Source: UBA4660 sp002405435 (lineage in GTDB: Bacteria; Bacteroidota; Bacteroidia; Flavobacteriales_D; Sanyastnellaceae). Taken from it: DNA of 30,177 nucleotides. The position numbers and the translations under genes were made by a program. Positions 1-8,129 of this stretch are shown piece by piece. Each line of letters starts with the position of its first letter. The stretch's first letter is position 1. The stretch covers positions 1 through 30,177 of the forward strand of contig DAIOCL010000028.1 of assembly GCA_036747335.1 (NCBI GenBank). The letters are read 5' to 3'. Under the pieces are notes generated by a model, which saw only the letters and a program-made list of their open reading frames with translations, searched no databases and was not told the DNA's origin.

Positions 1-16
1 GAAGGCTTAGGGTAGC

Positions 17-472
17 CTACTCTGACCGCAGAACATACCCCCGATTGGACGACAACTTTTGTTTTACAAACTGAAGTTCAGACAATTCCTTCAGATAAGC
101 CTCCAGGTTCTGACGCGGCTGTACCTGCGGCACGACCGGGGTGGCAGGAGCCGGCGGTGGAAGGATGACAAATTCGGAACCGGGCTCCAGCACAAAACCA
201 TCTTCCCGCCGCACCAATACATAGGAGCTCTCCATACCTGGCTTCAGCACCAACCGCTTCTCAAAGGCGGGTTCATAGCCCGCAACAGCCAGTGCGACCA
301 ACACCTGACCCGCCGTGGCCACCGGTACCTTGACTGCCGTGACAGGAATCTGGTTAACCTCGCTGCCATTGATGCTCAATACAAAAGGCAGGTTTGAATC
401 AATGGCCAGCCTCGACTGGGCAATGGCGCTTATCGAACAGCAAAACATCCAAACAAGCGGAAGGGTTTTCAC
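17..472 (-). CDS. Small secreted protein with a DUF4476-associated type N-terminal region
   Basis: The 151-residue product starts at a GTG. It has a signal peptide of about 18 residues ending in ISAIAQ, so it is probably exported to the periplasm. Residues 20-90 (a Leu/Val-rich beta pattern with INGSEVNQIPVTAVKV, then KRLVLKPGMESSYVLVR) resemble from memory the N-terminal beta domain that precedes DUF4476 in Bacteroidota proteins. The DUF4476 part itself is absent. A Pro-rich linker (about 103-118) leads to a short charged helix, and the protein ends at residue 151. It lies 9 bases downstream of the flippase gene on the same strand, so the two are probably co-transcribed. The function is unknown, and the domain resemblance is a memory-based guess. 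Confidence 0.65.
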   Translation of the reverse strand: MKTLPLVWMFCCSISAIAQSRLAIDSNLPFVLSINGSEVNQIPVTAVKVPVATAGQVLVALAVAGYEPAFEKRLVLKPGMESSYVLVRREDGFVLEPGSEFVILPPPAPATPVVPQVQPRQNLEAYLKELSELQFVKQKLSSNRGYVLRSE

Positions 473-481
473 GCCGCTAAA

Positions 482-2020
482 TTAATGACCGCGATCTATC
501 AGTCTTTTGCCGAGGATGCGGAATAAAGGTGTAGCCCGCACTTTTTCAGGCAGCAGCAGCAAGAGGTTGTCTTGTCCGACACGCATAGACCCGGGAAAGC
601 GGCCGATAAAAAGAAATACCGCCGCCGCATTGGCCCCAATACCCGCCACCAGGGAGGGCAAGGCGGAAAGGTGCAGCCAACCGTTGGCATACCACAGCAC
701 CGTGCAGGTCAGCAGCGAAACCACTCCCGTCATCAATCCGGGCAGCCATGCCCTCCATAACGAACCGAAGCGAATACCGAGCAAGCGCAACACAAGCATG
801 AGGTTCATCAAACAATGCACTGCGGTGGCGACCACGATGGCCCATGCCACAGCCACCATCGAGTGGTGCGCCGTCAAGGCCACTCCGGCAGCTATGAGTA
901 CCAGGTACAGGGCTTTGATAAGGCTACCGCGCATCAACACATCCCGCGCGCGCAGCAGTGAATCTCCGAGCTTGCTGATCACGCGGAAATACATCGCAAC
1001 AAACAACACGGCGAGTATGGGACAGGCAGCTGCATAGCCCTCTCCCAGCCATACCCGCAACAGGTCGCCCGCATAAAAAAAGTTGAATACTACTGAAGGA
1101 ATGAGCACTGCGGAAAGCAACGCGACGGCCAGCCTTATGGTACGGGCGAGGCGCTCCGTTTCATCTTGCATCTTCGACATGCCGCTGAAGAGGACGCTGT
1201 CTGAGAGTTTTGCCATCACCGTCACCGGCTGGGTCATGATGTAGTTGGACCGCTCGTACATAGACGCGGCTTCGGCTTTTAGCGGTGTCAGCAGCGGCTC
1301 ATTTCCCTTCAGCACATAAGGAACAAAGAGTACATCCAGCTTGGTGGCCAGGTAATTGAGGGCATTAAACAAGGTGCTGCCCGCCCCGTAGGCCATCAAC
1401 TCACGGGTGTAGCGCCACTGCCATCTGCGGCCTACCCGGGCAGGACGGTAGTACCAGAGCGCCAACGTCATCAGTGTATTTTGGGCGAACAATGCCCACA
1501 CATAGGCCCAAATTCCGTAGCCAAGAATAGCCAGCACCAGGCCGATCACCAGGTTGCCGCCCACAATGGAGACCATGCTCGCCTTAAAGAAAGTGCGGAA
1601 ACGCATTTCTTTCATCAGCATACTCCGCGGCACAACCGCCAGGGCTGAAACCGTAAAACTTGTGGCAACGACGGGAATGATGGATGACAGTTCGGGAATA
1701 CCATACTGTGTGGCGAGCCACGGCGAAAGGCCTGCAAAAAGCACTGAAAAACCAATGCCCAGTAAAACCGCGGTATAAAATGCACCGGTGATGTGCTGGG
1801 CATGTACTTCTTTCCGCTGAATAAGCGCCGGACCGATGCCCACCTGAGAGAATATCTCCGCGAATCCCATCAGTCCCAGCACAATTCCCATCGTGCCAAA
1901 AGATGTACTGGGGATCAACCGCGCGAGCATGCCGGTATAGACCAGTTGAATGAGCACCTGGCAAACCACGGTGACCGTGTTCCAGCTGAAGCCCGATACA
2001 AAATCTTTTTTTGTAACCAA
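482..2020 (-). CDS. Polysaccharide (O-antigen type) flippase, MATE/Wzx superfamily
   Basis: This 512-residue integral membrane protein has about 12-14 hydrophobic segments. Its N-terminal pattern (SGFSWNTVTVVCQVLIQL, then LARLIPSTSFGTMGIVLGL and IFSQVGIGPALIQRKE) is typical of WzxC-like polysaccharide biosynthesis proteins. Family members flip undecaprenyl- or lipid-linked sugars across the inner membrane. The start used is a TTG at 2018-2020. No ATG gives a full N-terminus, and an in-frame stop lies a few codons upstream. The gene heads a two-gene unit with the small secreted protein and is divergent from the lipoprotein gene at 2149. The sugar-pathway genes at 16.5-18.3 kb could feed the same glycan, but they are 14 kb away and the link is inference. 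Confidence 0.88.
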   Translation of the reverse strand: MVTKKDFVSGFSWNTVTVVCQVLIQLVYTGMLARLIPSTSFGTMGIVLGLMGFAEIFSQVGIGPALIQRKEVHAQHITGAFYTAVLLGIGFSVLFAGLSPWLATQYGIPELSSIIPVVATSFTVSALAVVPRSMLMKEMRFRTFFKASMVSIVGGNLVIGLVLAILGYGIWAYVWALFAQNTLMTLALWYYRPARVGRRWQWRYTRELMAYGAGSTLFNALNYLATKLDVLFVPYVLKGNEPLLTPLKAEAASMYERSNYIMTQPVTVMAKLSDSVLFSGMSKMQDETERLARTIRLAVALLSAVLIPSVVFNFFYAGDLLRVWLGEGYAAACPILAVLFVAMYFRVISKLGDSLLRARDVLMRGSLIKALYLVLIAAGVALTAHHSMVAVAWAIVVATAVHCLMNLMLVLRLLGIRFGSLWRAWLPGLMTGVVSLLTCTVLWYANGWLHLSALPSLVAGIGANAAAVFLFIGRFPGSMRVGQDNLLLLLPEKVRATPLFRILGKRLIDRGH

Positions 2021-2148
2021 GAAATTCGTCAGTTACCGCAATTATCGCCGCGGTGGACTGTTTATTGCGTAAAGGTGAGTGCCTTGAGCGCCCTGCCACA
2101 GCCAAAAATGCCAAATAGTCAACAACACTAGGTTATTTTCACGCCGTC

Positions 2149-2661
2149 ATGAAACCCTGGTACTATATACTGCTTGTGATAACCGTGCTGGGCATATCCG
2201 TCGGCTGCCGATCAAGCCGGCAAACCGGCGTCGCTGAGCAAGCTCCTGTACGCAACCGGAAAATTCTCACAGGCGTGGGCATCACGGCCATTACCGTAGA
2301 GACCTTTCCGCGCTACAGTAAATCAGGCGAGTCATGGGATGCCTATGCGCCTTTCAAGGAAAAACCAGACCTCTACCTCACCATAACGTGGAATGACAAA
2401 GAACTCTACGGGTCAGAAACCCTGGATGAAGTGGTCTGGCCCGGTCCCTTTTCCTTTTCACGCGGCCTGCCCGCTGACATCATGCCTTTTGATAAACCTT
2501 TGCTGATAGAGCTGCACGACGAAGATGGACTGTCTGCCGATGACAACATGGGCTACTTTCAGGTAGTGCTGAAGGACTATGAAAAATCCCGCCAGGTCAG
2601 GCTATCAACACCCGGCGGAGAACTCGCCATTGCGCTGACGCTTGAATTTACATACGATTGA
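2149..2661 (+). CDS. Putative lipoprotein of unknown function, possibly C2-like beta-sandwich
   Basis: The 170-residue product begins with a hydrophobic signal (YYILLVITVLGISVGC) and Cys20 in a lipobox-like context, so lipid anchoring is likely. The rest is predicted beta-rich. The segment VWPGPFSFSRGLPADIMPFDKP followed by LLIELHDEDGLSADDNMGYF looks like a C2-type fold, with acidic residues (DEDG, DD) in a loop where C2 domains bind calcium. That resemblance is weak, and I do not recognise a family. The gene is divergent from the flippase and convergent with the cytochrome c peroxidase gene. The two convergent genes are only 14 bases apart and share a hairpin. Confidence 0.7.
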   Translation: MKPWYYILLVITVLGISVGCRSSRQTGVAEQAPVRNRKILTGVGITAITVETFPRYSKSGESWDAYAPFKEKPDLYLTITWNDKELYGSETLDEVVWPGPFSFSRGLPADIMPFDKPLLIELHDEDGLSADDNMGYFQVVLKDYEKSRQVRLSTPGGELAIALTLEFTYD

Positions 2662-2696
2662 CCCGCGGCCGGTCTTTACTGACCGGTAAACGGGTC
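2660..2696. terminator. Shared hairpin between convergent genes
   Basis: GACCCG (2660-2665) pairs with CGGGTC (2691-2696). Inside it, CCGGTC (2669-2674) pairs with GACCGG (2681-2686) around a 6-base loop, with small internal loops (3 and 4 bases). It spans the stop codons of both converging genes, so it could stop transcription in either direction. There is no T-run on either side, so calling it a terminator is an inference from position and structure. Confidence 0.4.
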
Positions 2697-3791
2697 GCTG
2701 AACCTCACGTCTGAAACCAGGCCCTCATCGGTGAGGGTTTTCAGGAAATCAACCAACGCTGTTTGCTCATCCGCTGTAAGGCCTAATGCGTACGGCGTGC
2801 CTCCCGTCTCCATCTCTGCCGTGAGTCGTTCATCAAGGAATGGGTGCGGCTGCACGCCGCCGTTGTAGTGCGCAATGACCTCCTCCAGGGTGGCGAAACG
2901 GCCATCGTGCATATAGGGTGCCGACAATGCCACGTTACGCAGCGAAGGCACCTTAAACTTTCCCATATCGGCCGGCTCACCCGTGAGAGCACCCAGGCCT
3001 GCGTCGGCATATACGGTGTCAAGTCCGTTGTTGAATGCATCGGGAGAATAGAAGTTGTGTGTCATGTGGCACTGGTTGCACCGGGTGATTCCGTTGTAAA
3101 AAAGCTGCATGCCAAGCGTCTCGCTCGCTGTAAAGTCCGAAAACCCATTGGCTACGCCCTGGTCATACCGGGTCTGAAAGGATATGATCGATCTGATGAA
3201 CTGCGACAAGGCGCGCGCTATTCTGTCGGCACTGACCGCAGGGTCACCAAAGGCGGATTCAAACAAGGCAGGGTAATAGGCTGCATTGCTGACACGTTCG
3301 ATAAGCTGGTCGAGGGTCAACCCCATCTCCAGCACATCCTGCACCGGTACGAGCACTTGATTTTCCAGCCCGTTGGCACGCAAGTCCCAAAACAACTGAA
3401 AATTGTACCTAAGGTTTACCAAATGGGAAGCATTGCGCGGGGTAATGCCGCCTGCATGGCCTTTGCTTCCAGGCTTCGGATCTGCGAATCCACTCGGTTG
3501 ACGGTGGCAGGAAGCACAGGAGACGGTGCCTGAAGCACTGAGCAATTTGTCGTAAAACAATACCCTGCCGAGTGTAGCGCCCTCATCGGTGGTCGTATTG
3601 GATGCGGGCACATATTCGAAAAAGCCGAGTGCCGGTTCCAGAAAGTGCTCGGGCAGCACGACATTGGTATAATCATAAGGGATAGCGGGCAAATGAGGCA
3701 CCTGCCGGTCCTGCGGAGGCAACCATTCGTCCTGCCTTCCGCAGGCGAAAAAGGCTGTTGCCAGCGCAATACAAACAACTATTCTGAGCAT
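2676..3791 (-). CDS. Di-haem cytochrome c peroxidase (CCP/MauG family) lipoprotein
   Basis: The protein is 371 residues from the ATG at 3789-3791. A TTG three codons upstream falls inside the likely promoter. A short hydrophobic leader ends at a lipobox-like Cys17, so the protein is probably anchored facing the periplasm. Two haem c sites are visible: CASCH (about residues 92-96) and CNQCH (about 238-242). The C-terminal part has VPSLRNVALSAPYMHDGRF, the conserved region around the second haem in bacterial cytochrome c peroxidases. Family members reduce hydrogen peroxide with electrons from small cytochromes; some MauG-like members oxidise other substrates. The length is normal for the family. 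It is convergent with the lipoprotein gene, and its promoter candidate lies just before the ATG. Confidence 0.93.
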   Translation of the reverse strand: MLRIVVCIALATAFFACGRQDEWLPPQDRQVPHLPAIPYDYTNVVLPEHFLEPALGFFEYVPASNTTTDEGATLGRVLFYDKLLSASGTVSCASCHRQPSGFADPKPGSKGHAGGITPRNASHLVNLRYNFQLFWDLRANGLENQVLVPVQDVLEMGLTLDQLIERVSNAAYYPALFESAFGDPAVSADRIARALSQFIRSIISFQTRYDQGVANGFSDFTASETLGMQLFYNGITRCNQCHMTHNFYSPDAFNNGLDTVYADAGLGALTGEPADMGKFKVPSLRNVALSAPYMHDGRFATLEEVIAHYNGGVQPHPFLDERLTAEMETGGTPYALGLTADEQTALVDFLKTLTDEGLVSDVRFSDPFTGQ

Positions 3792-3797
3792 TCCTAA

Positions 3798-3829
3798 CAA
3801 AAATCGCGCAATCCCGCGGTGAATCCAAA
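3798..3829 (-). promoter_or_regulatory. Candidate Bacteroidota promoter for the peroxidase gene
   Basis: On the minus strand, TTTG (3826-3829) is followed after 20 bases by GATTTTTG (3798-3805). This matches 5 of the 6 fixed positions of the TAnnTTTG -7 box, at normal spacing for the -33/-7 pair. The ATG follows after only 6 bases, so the mRNA would be leaderless or nearly so. Confidence 0.45.
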
Positions 3830-3881
3830 AACCGCTGCGCGAAGAAACTTTCGCCGGTTAGTCACATGCGTCTTGTGCAGC

Positions 3882-5918
3882 TCAACGGATGCGCTGCACT
3901 TCGTAAGGAATAGTGATGGTATAGGAAGTGCCCTTCCCTGTGGCGCTGAGCACATCAAGTTCTCCGCGCAGGTAGGCCACACGTGCGATGAGGGTCTTCA
4001 GCCCCATACCCTGTTCAATTTGCTGCCTGACGTCAAAACCCCTGCCGTTGTCTTCCATGGAAAGTTCTAGCGAGGTTTCACCGTACACCAGCGAAACAAA
4101 GGCCTCTGCGGCCTGGCTATGCCTAAGGGTATTGGTGAGAATTTCTGCTACCACGCGAAACAGCACTAATTCCCGGGCAGTCTCCATCGCCTTCGGATTG
4201 CCCTGCAGTTCAAAATTTACCCGGGTCGTGTCGTTAGACAATCTTTCGCAATAATGCTGCACCATATCGGACAGGCCCGGTCTCTCCTGCCCGTGGGGCG
4301 CCAGTTCGTGGGAAAGGTCGCGCAATTCCTTGGCCGAGCGGGTAATCAGGTTCTGCAATTCGAGGTACCGCTCAACGGGCATGGCCTTGCCGGATTCCCT
4401 GCCGAGTTGTTCCAACTGAACACGTGCAGCAGCGAGCATGCCGCCGAGTCCATCATGCAATTCGCGGCCCAGCCGCAGACGTTCATGTTCCTGACCGCGA
4501 ATGAGATCGCGCAATTTTACTGCATCTTGTTCCCTGCGCTGAAGCTCCTGGTCTTTCTGCATAACCTGCTGCCCGAGTACACGCAACGCCTCCTGATGGG
4601 TTTCCGTTTCGGTATGACGAAGCGCCTGATGCCTGCGGTGCCGGAGTTGCATGAAAATGATCACGGCCATCAGCAGCAATACCAGGGCGACACCGCCCAC
4701 CAAAAAAACCGGAGCCGACGAAACAGCATCAGGCATTACGCCTGCATCTTGTTTCGAATTCTCCTTCGCTTCCAATGCCATGTCGGCATCGTTATACAGG
4801 GTTGCCATTCCTTGCCTCAGGGCTTTTTCGTCTGCGGTTCGGATGGAATCACTGAGGGCTATCCATGCCCGCTGGTATTCGAGCGCCTTGCGGTGATTTC
4901 CTTTTTCGGCATAATATTCACCGACCGCACGCAAGGCCGAAGCCAACATGCCGCCCGTGGTGTCGCCTGCTGCCAGAGCCAATGCCTGCCCGAAGGCTTC
5001 TTCCGCGGGTTTGGTCTTCTTCAGGGCAAGCAGGCACTGCCCCATGAGGAGTTGCACTTCGACGAGATGCGGATAAGCCAGGGTGCTGTCGGTCTCAAGG
5101 CAGACATTACCGGCGATACCCAGCGCCTGCTTGTACCTGCCTTCGGAATAATGCCACCGTGCGATTTGCTCTCTGGCAGTGATGGTAAGAAGCGGATCGC
5201 CAAGGCGCTCTGCAGCAGCGGCGGCACCATTGAGCCACGAAATGGCTGAATCGGGTTTTTCATTGAGCAAGAGCGCGGCGCCAAGCGCGATCGACGCCGC
5301 TGCGATGGCGGTGCTGTCTCCGGTCTCCGACATGCAACTGTATCTGCGCTGAGCTGCATCGAGCAACGCTGCATAGTCCTGCTTTTCGCGGTAGCACGCT
5401 GCAAGTCCTGAGAATGCTGCAGAGGCCGCGGATAGATTTTCGGTTTCCCTGTTGCGTATTTCCGCAAGCAGGTAATTTTCGATGGCTTTGTCTGGATGAC
5501 CCTGTGCACGGCATAGATCGGCGAGTAGCAGGGCGGCTTCAGTCTCTCCTTTTTTATCACTGGCCTTTCTGAACAGGGGTAATGCGCGTTCCAGCACCAC
5601 CATTGCCTCAGCGCCGCGGCCTCGCTCAGACAACAACTGCCCGATGTGCATCAGGCTTTGGGCACTACCCTGCGGTTGTCCGGCACGCAGGGCTGCACGC
5701 TGCGCCATGCGATAGCTTTCGAGGGCTGAATCGGGCTGGCTCTTTTCATAACACTTGCCCAATTCCAGCAACAGCGATACCCTGGCGGAATCTGTGGACG
5801 CCGCCTGAAGCCGGCTGCGGATTTTTTCCGCTTCGCTTTGGGCATGCAACCGGGCCGTCCAGCAGGATAGTAAGACCTGCAATGCGGTACACGCAGCGAT
5901 AAACAGATATTTATTCAT
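3882..5918 (-). CDS. TPR-containing sensor histidine kinase, NarX/DesK-type (HisKA_3)
   Basis: This is a 678-residue membrane sensor kinase. A signal peptide (about 1-27) precedes a periplasmic stretch of TPR-like helices (about 30-390). One membrane segment follows (about 402-424), then a coiled coil (425-480) and the HisKA_3 domain with RELHDGLGGM, where His488 is the predicted phosphorylation site. The ATPase domain has an N box (TNTLRH, Asn596), a G1 box (DNGRGFD, 623-629) and a G2 box (GMGL, 637-640). This architecture is common in Bacteroidota two-component systems and normally works with a LuxR-type response regulator. No regulator gene lies next to it here, so its partner must be elsewhere. 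The signal sensed is unknown. A cluster of repeated half-sites lies directly upstream. Confidence 0.93.
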   Translation of the reverse strand: MNKYLFIAACTALQVLLSCWTARLHAQSEAEKIRSRLQAASTDSARVSLLLELGKCYEKSQPDSALESYRMAQRAALRAGQPQGSAQSLMHIGQLLSERGRGAEAMVVLERALPLFRKASDKKGETEAALLLADLCRAQGHPDKAIENYLLAEIRNRETENLSAASAAFSGLAACYREKQDYAALLDAAQRRYSCMSETGDSTAIAAASIALGAALLLNEKPDSAISWLNGAAAAAERLGDPLLTITAREQIARWHYSEGRYKQALGIAGNVCLETDSTLAYPHLVEVQLLMGQCLLALKKTKPAEEAFGQALALAAGDTTGGMLASALRAVGEYYAEKGNHRKALEYQRAWIALSDSIRTADEKALRQGMATLYNDADMALEAKENSKQDAGVMPDAVSSAPVFLVGGVALVLLLMAVIIFMQLRHRRHQALRHTETETHQEALRVLGQQVMQKDQELQRREQDAVKLRDLIRGQEHERLRLGRELHDGLGGMLAAARVQLEQLGRESGKAMPVERYLELQNLITRSAKELRDLSHELAPHGQERPGLSDMVQHYCERLSNDTTRVNFELQGNPKAMETARELVLFRVVAEILTNTLRHSQAAEAFVSLVYGETSLELSMEDNGRGFDVRQQIEQGMGLKTLIARVAYLRGELDVLSATGKGTSYTITIPYEVQRIR

Positions 5919-5932
5919 GGCGAGTGGATCAG

Positions 5933-5981
5933 CAAATATGAGGTAACCGAACGAGTTACCGAACGCCGGTATTCAGTTCGG
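5933..5981 (-). promoter_or_regulatory. Candidate kinase promoter with repeated half-sites
   Basis: On the minus strand, CATATTTG (5933-5940) matches 5 of 6 fixed positions of the TAnnTTTG box and lies 14 bases before the kinase ATG. Just upstream, GTAACCGAACG (5943-5953) and GTTACCGAACG (5955-5965) form a direct repeat with a 12-base period. An inverted GTTCGG lies at 5976-5981. Such spacing would suit cooperative binding of a regulator. No -33 box with a clear TTTG was found. Confidence 0.3.
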
Positions 5982-6006
5982 AAAGGTACTGATCGTGCAG
6001 ACAGCC

Positions 6007-6036
6007 ATGCAACGGGATGTTGAAAACCCCTTGCAT
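6007..6036. repeat. Inverted repeat downstream of typA
   Basis: ATGCAACGGG and CCCCTTGCAT form 10-base arms with one mismatch around a 10-base loop, starting 9 bases past the typA stop codon. There is no T-run after it, so it may be an mRNA 3' end structure and not a classical terminator. Confidence 0.35.
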
Positions 6037-6045
6037 TCGGGTGAA

Positions 6046-7860
6046 TTACGATACCTGCTGAAACTCTTTGGCGTTTCGCTTGCGGTCGTGTTCGTTGAGG
6101 TAAATCTTGCGCAGACGCAGACTTTTTGGAGTTACCTCCACATATTCATCCGCCTGGATATATTCCAGGGCCTCTTCGAGCGTAAACTTGATGGCCGGAG
6201 CATAACGCGACTTGTCATCACTGCCTGCCGCCCGGAAATTGGTCAGCTGTTTGGCTTCGGTAAGGTTGATGACCAGGTCGCTGTCGCGGCTGTGCTCACC
6301 CACCACCTGTCCCATATAGACCTCTTCCATGGGGTCGATAAAAAACTTCCCCCGGTCTTGAAGCGCGCTGATCCTGTATGCAGTTGCCGTTCCACCGTCC
6401 ATGGAGATTAGAGAGCCGTTGAGACGGCCTGTGATTTCGCCTCTCATGGGCTGGTATTCCTTGAAGCGATGGGCCATGATGGCCTCGCCCTGTGTTGCAG
6501 TGAGCAGGTAACTCCGCAATCCGATGATTCCCCTGGAAGGCACTTCAAACTCAATACGCGTGCGGTCGCCGATGGGCTCCATATTTTTCATCTCACCCTT
6601 CCGCTTGGTTACTGCCTCAATGGCCGTGCCCGCCATGTCGGAGGGAAGATCGATGGTGAGCTCTTCGACCGGCTCACATTTTTGCCCGCCGATTTCCCTC
6701 ACTATCACACGGGGCTGGCCAATTTGCAATTCGTATCCTTCCCTGCGCATGGTTTCAATCAGCACAGACAGGTGAAGTACGCCCCGGCCGAAAACCATGA
6801 ATTTGTCGGCACTGTCGGTCGTCTGTACCCTCAAGGCGAGGTTTTTTTCCAGTTCGCGCTCCAGCCGCTCGCGAATGTGGCGGCTGGTTACAAATTTTCC
6901 GTCGCGGCCAAAGAAAGGAGAATCATTGATGGTAAACAGCATGCTCATCGTCGGTTCATCCACGGCAATCGTGGGCAACGCTTCGGGATTCTCAAAATCA
7001 GCAAAGGTGTCGCCAATCTCAAAGTCTTCCATTCCATTGATGGCGCAGATATCTCCGTTTGCGACTTTTTCTACCTTGATCTTGCCCAGTCCTTCAAAGA
7101 GGAAGAGTTCCTTGATCCGGCCTTTTACCAATCGTCCGTCTCGCTTGCACAGCGTAATGGGCATATTGGCCCGCAGTTCGCCACGGTGCAGTTTTCCGAT
7201 GGCCATACGACCGGTATAGGGAGAATGGTCGAGTGAGGTTACCAGCAACTGCGGCGTGCCTTCGCGGTGCACCGGTGCCGGAATATGCTCCACCACCATA
7301 TCGAGCAGTGTTTCAATGCTGTCGGTCTTTTTTCTCCAGTCGGTACTCATCCAGTTTTGTTTGGCTGAGCCATATACAACCGGGAAATCAAGCTGTTCTT
7401 CTGTTGCACCGAGGTTAAACATCAGGTCGAAAACAGCTTCGTGCACCTCTTCCGGCGTGCAGTTTTCTTTATCCACCTTATTAATCACCACAATAGGCTT
7501 CAGTCCGAGCTGAAGTGCCTTTTGAAGTACGAACCGCGTCTGCGGCATCGGACCCTCAAAGGCATCAACCAGCAGGAGCGCTCCTTCGGCCATATTGAGC
7601 ACGCGTTCGACTTCACCGCCGAAATCGCTGTGGCCCGGTGTATCTATGATGTTGATCTTGCAGTCCTTGTAGGCGATGGATACGTTTTTCGCCAGAATGG
7701 TGATTCCACGCTCACGCTCCAGGTCATTGCTGTCCATTATCAACTCGCCCACATCTTCGTGTGCTTTAAACAGTTTACCCGCCAACAGCATCTTGTCGAC
7801 GAGCGTCGTTTTGCCGTGGTCTACGTGAGCAATGATTGCTATGTTCCTGATTTTCTGCAT
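6046..7860 (-). CDS. typA: Translational GTPase TypA/BipA
   Basis: This is a 604-residue ribosome-associated GTPase of the EF-G/LepA group, involved in ribosome assembly and stress or cold adaptation in known members. All G motifs are visible: AHVDHGKTT (residues 11-19), RERGITI, DTPGHSD, NKVDK and GSAK. The EF-G-like domains and the TypA-specific C-terminal domain follow (for example RGIIGLRSYLLTATQGEA and GQVVGEHSRDSDLVIN). The length is typical. I chose the ATG at 7858-7860 over an in-frame TTG nine codons upstream, because MQKIRNIAIIAHVDHGKTT is the usual N-terminus and the TTG lies within a promoter-like box. The gene is single, with the kinase downstream on the same strand 127 bases away. 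Confidence 0.97.
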   Translation of the reverse strand: MQKIRNIAIIAHVDHGKTTLVDKMLLAGKLFKAHEDVGELIMDSNDLERERGITILAKNVSIAYKDCKINIIDTPGHSDFGGEVERVLNMAEGALLLVDAFEGPMPQTRFVLQKALQLGLKPIVVINKVDKENCTPEEVHEAVFDLMFNLGATEEQLDFPVVYGSAKQNWMSTDWRKKTDSIETLLDMVVEHIPAPVHREGTPQLLVTSLDHSPYTGRMAIGKLHRGELRANMPITLCKRDGRLVKGRIKELFLFEGLGKIKVEKVANGDICAINGMEDFEIGDTFADFENPEALPTIAVDEPTMSMLFTINDSPFFGRDGKFVTSRHIRERLERELEKNLALRVQTTDSADKFMVFGRGVLHLSVLIETMRREGYELQIGQPRVIVREIGGQKCEPVEELTIDLPSDMAGTAIEAVTKRKGEMKNMEPIGDRTRIEFEVPSRGIIGLRSYLLTATQGEAIMAHRFKEYQPMRGEITGRLNGSLISMDGGTATAYRISALQDRGKFFIDPMEEVYMGQVVGEHSRDSDLVINLTEAKQLTNFRAAGSDDKSRYAPAIKFTLEEALEYIQADEYVEVTPKSLRLRKIYLNEHDRKRNAKEFQQVS

Positions 7861-7884
7861 GATGACGATCCGGTTTTCGGGGTG

Positions 7885-7892
7885 CAAAAGTA
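7885..7892 (-). promoter_or_regulatory. Candidate -7 promoter box of typA
   Basis: The minus-strand octamer TACTTTTG is an exact match to the Bacteroidota -7 consensus TAnnTTTG and lies 24 bases before the chosen typA ATG. No clear TTTG was found at -33. Confidence 0.4.
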
Positions 7893-8060
7893 GGCATTCT
7901 GGGCCGATGAATCGCTATGCTCGGGCGGGAGAATTCGTATCCTGCCAATCCTCCGCGGCTGTTACCGCATGCGTGACACCCCGGCAACACGGCCGAATGA
8001 GGGAAAGGCCCGCAAATAGCCGCCGGCGTCAACCGCTTCGGCCGTTTGTGTGCATGAAAG

Positions 8061-8099
8061 CAAAAAGACCCGCACATCACATATGTGCAGGCCTTTTTT
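8061..8099 (-). terminator. Rho-independent terminator of the giant secreted-protein gene
   Basis: On the minus strand, AGGCCTGCACAT pairs with ATGTGCGGGTCT (arms at 8083-8094 and 8066-8077). The 12 base pairs include two G-U wobbles, enclose a 5-base loop and are followed by TTTTT. On the plus strand the same wobbles become A-C mismatches, so the minus strand is favoured. It starts about 35 bases past the stop codon of the giant gene. Confidence 0.85.
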
Positions 8100-8129
8100 A
8101 TTGGTTTTGGTTAATATATGCTGTTTACG

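Noticed and set aside
4254..5249. Long plus-strand open frame (331 codons) opposite the sensor kinase
   Set aside because: It is antisense to a clear histidine kinase with intact motifs, has no recognisable product and is expected from the GC-rich codon usage.
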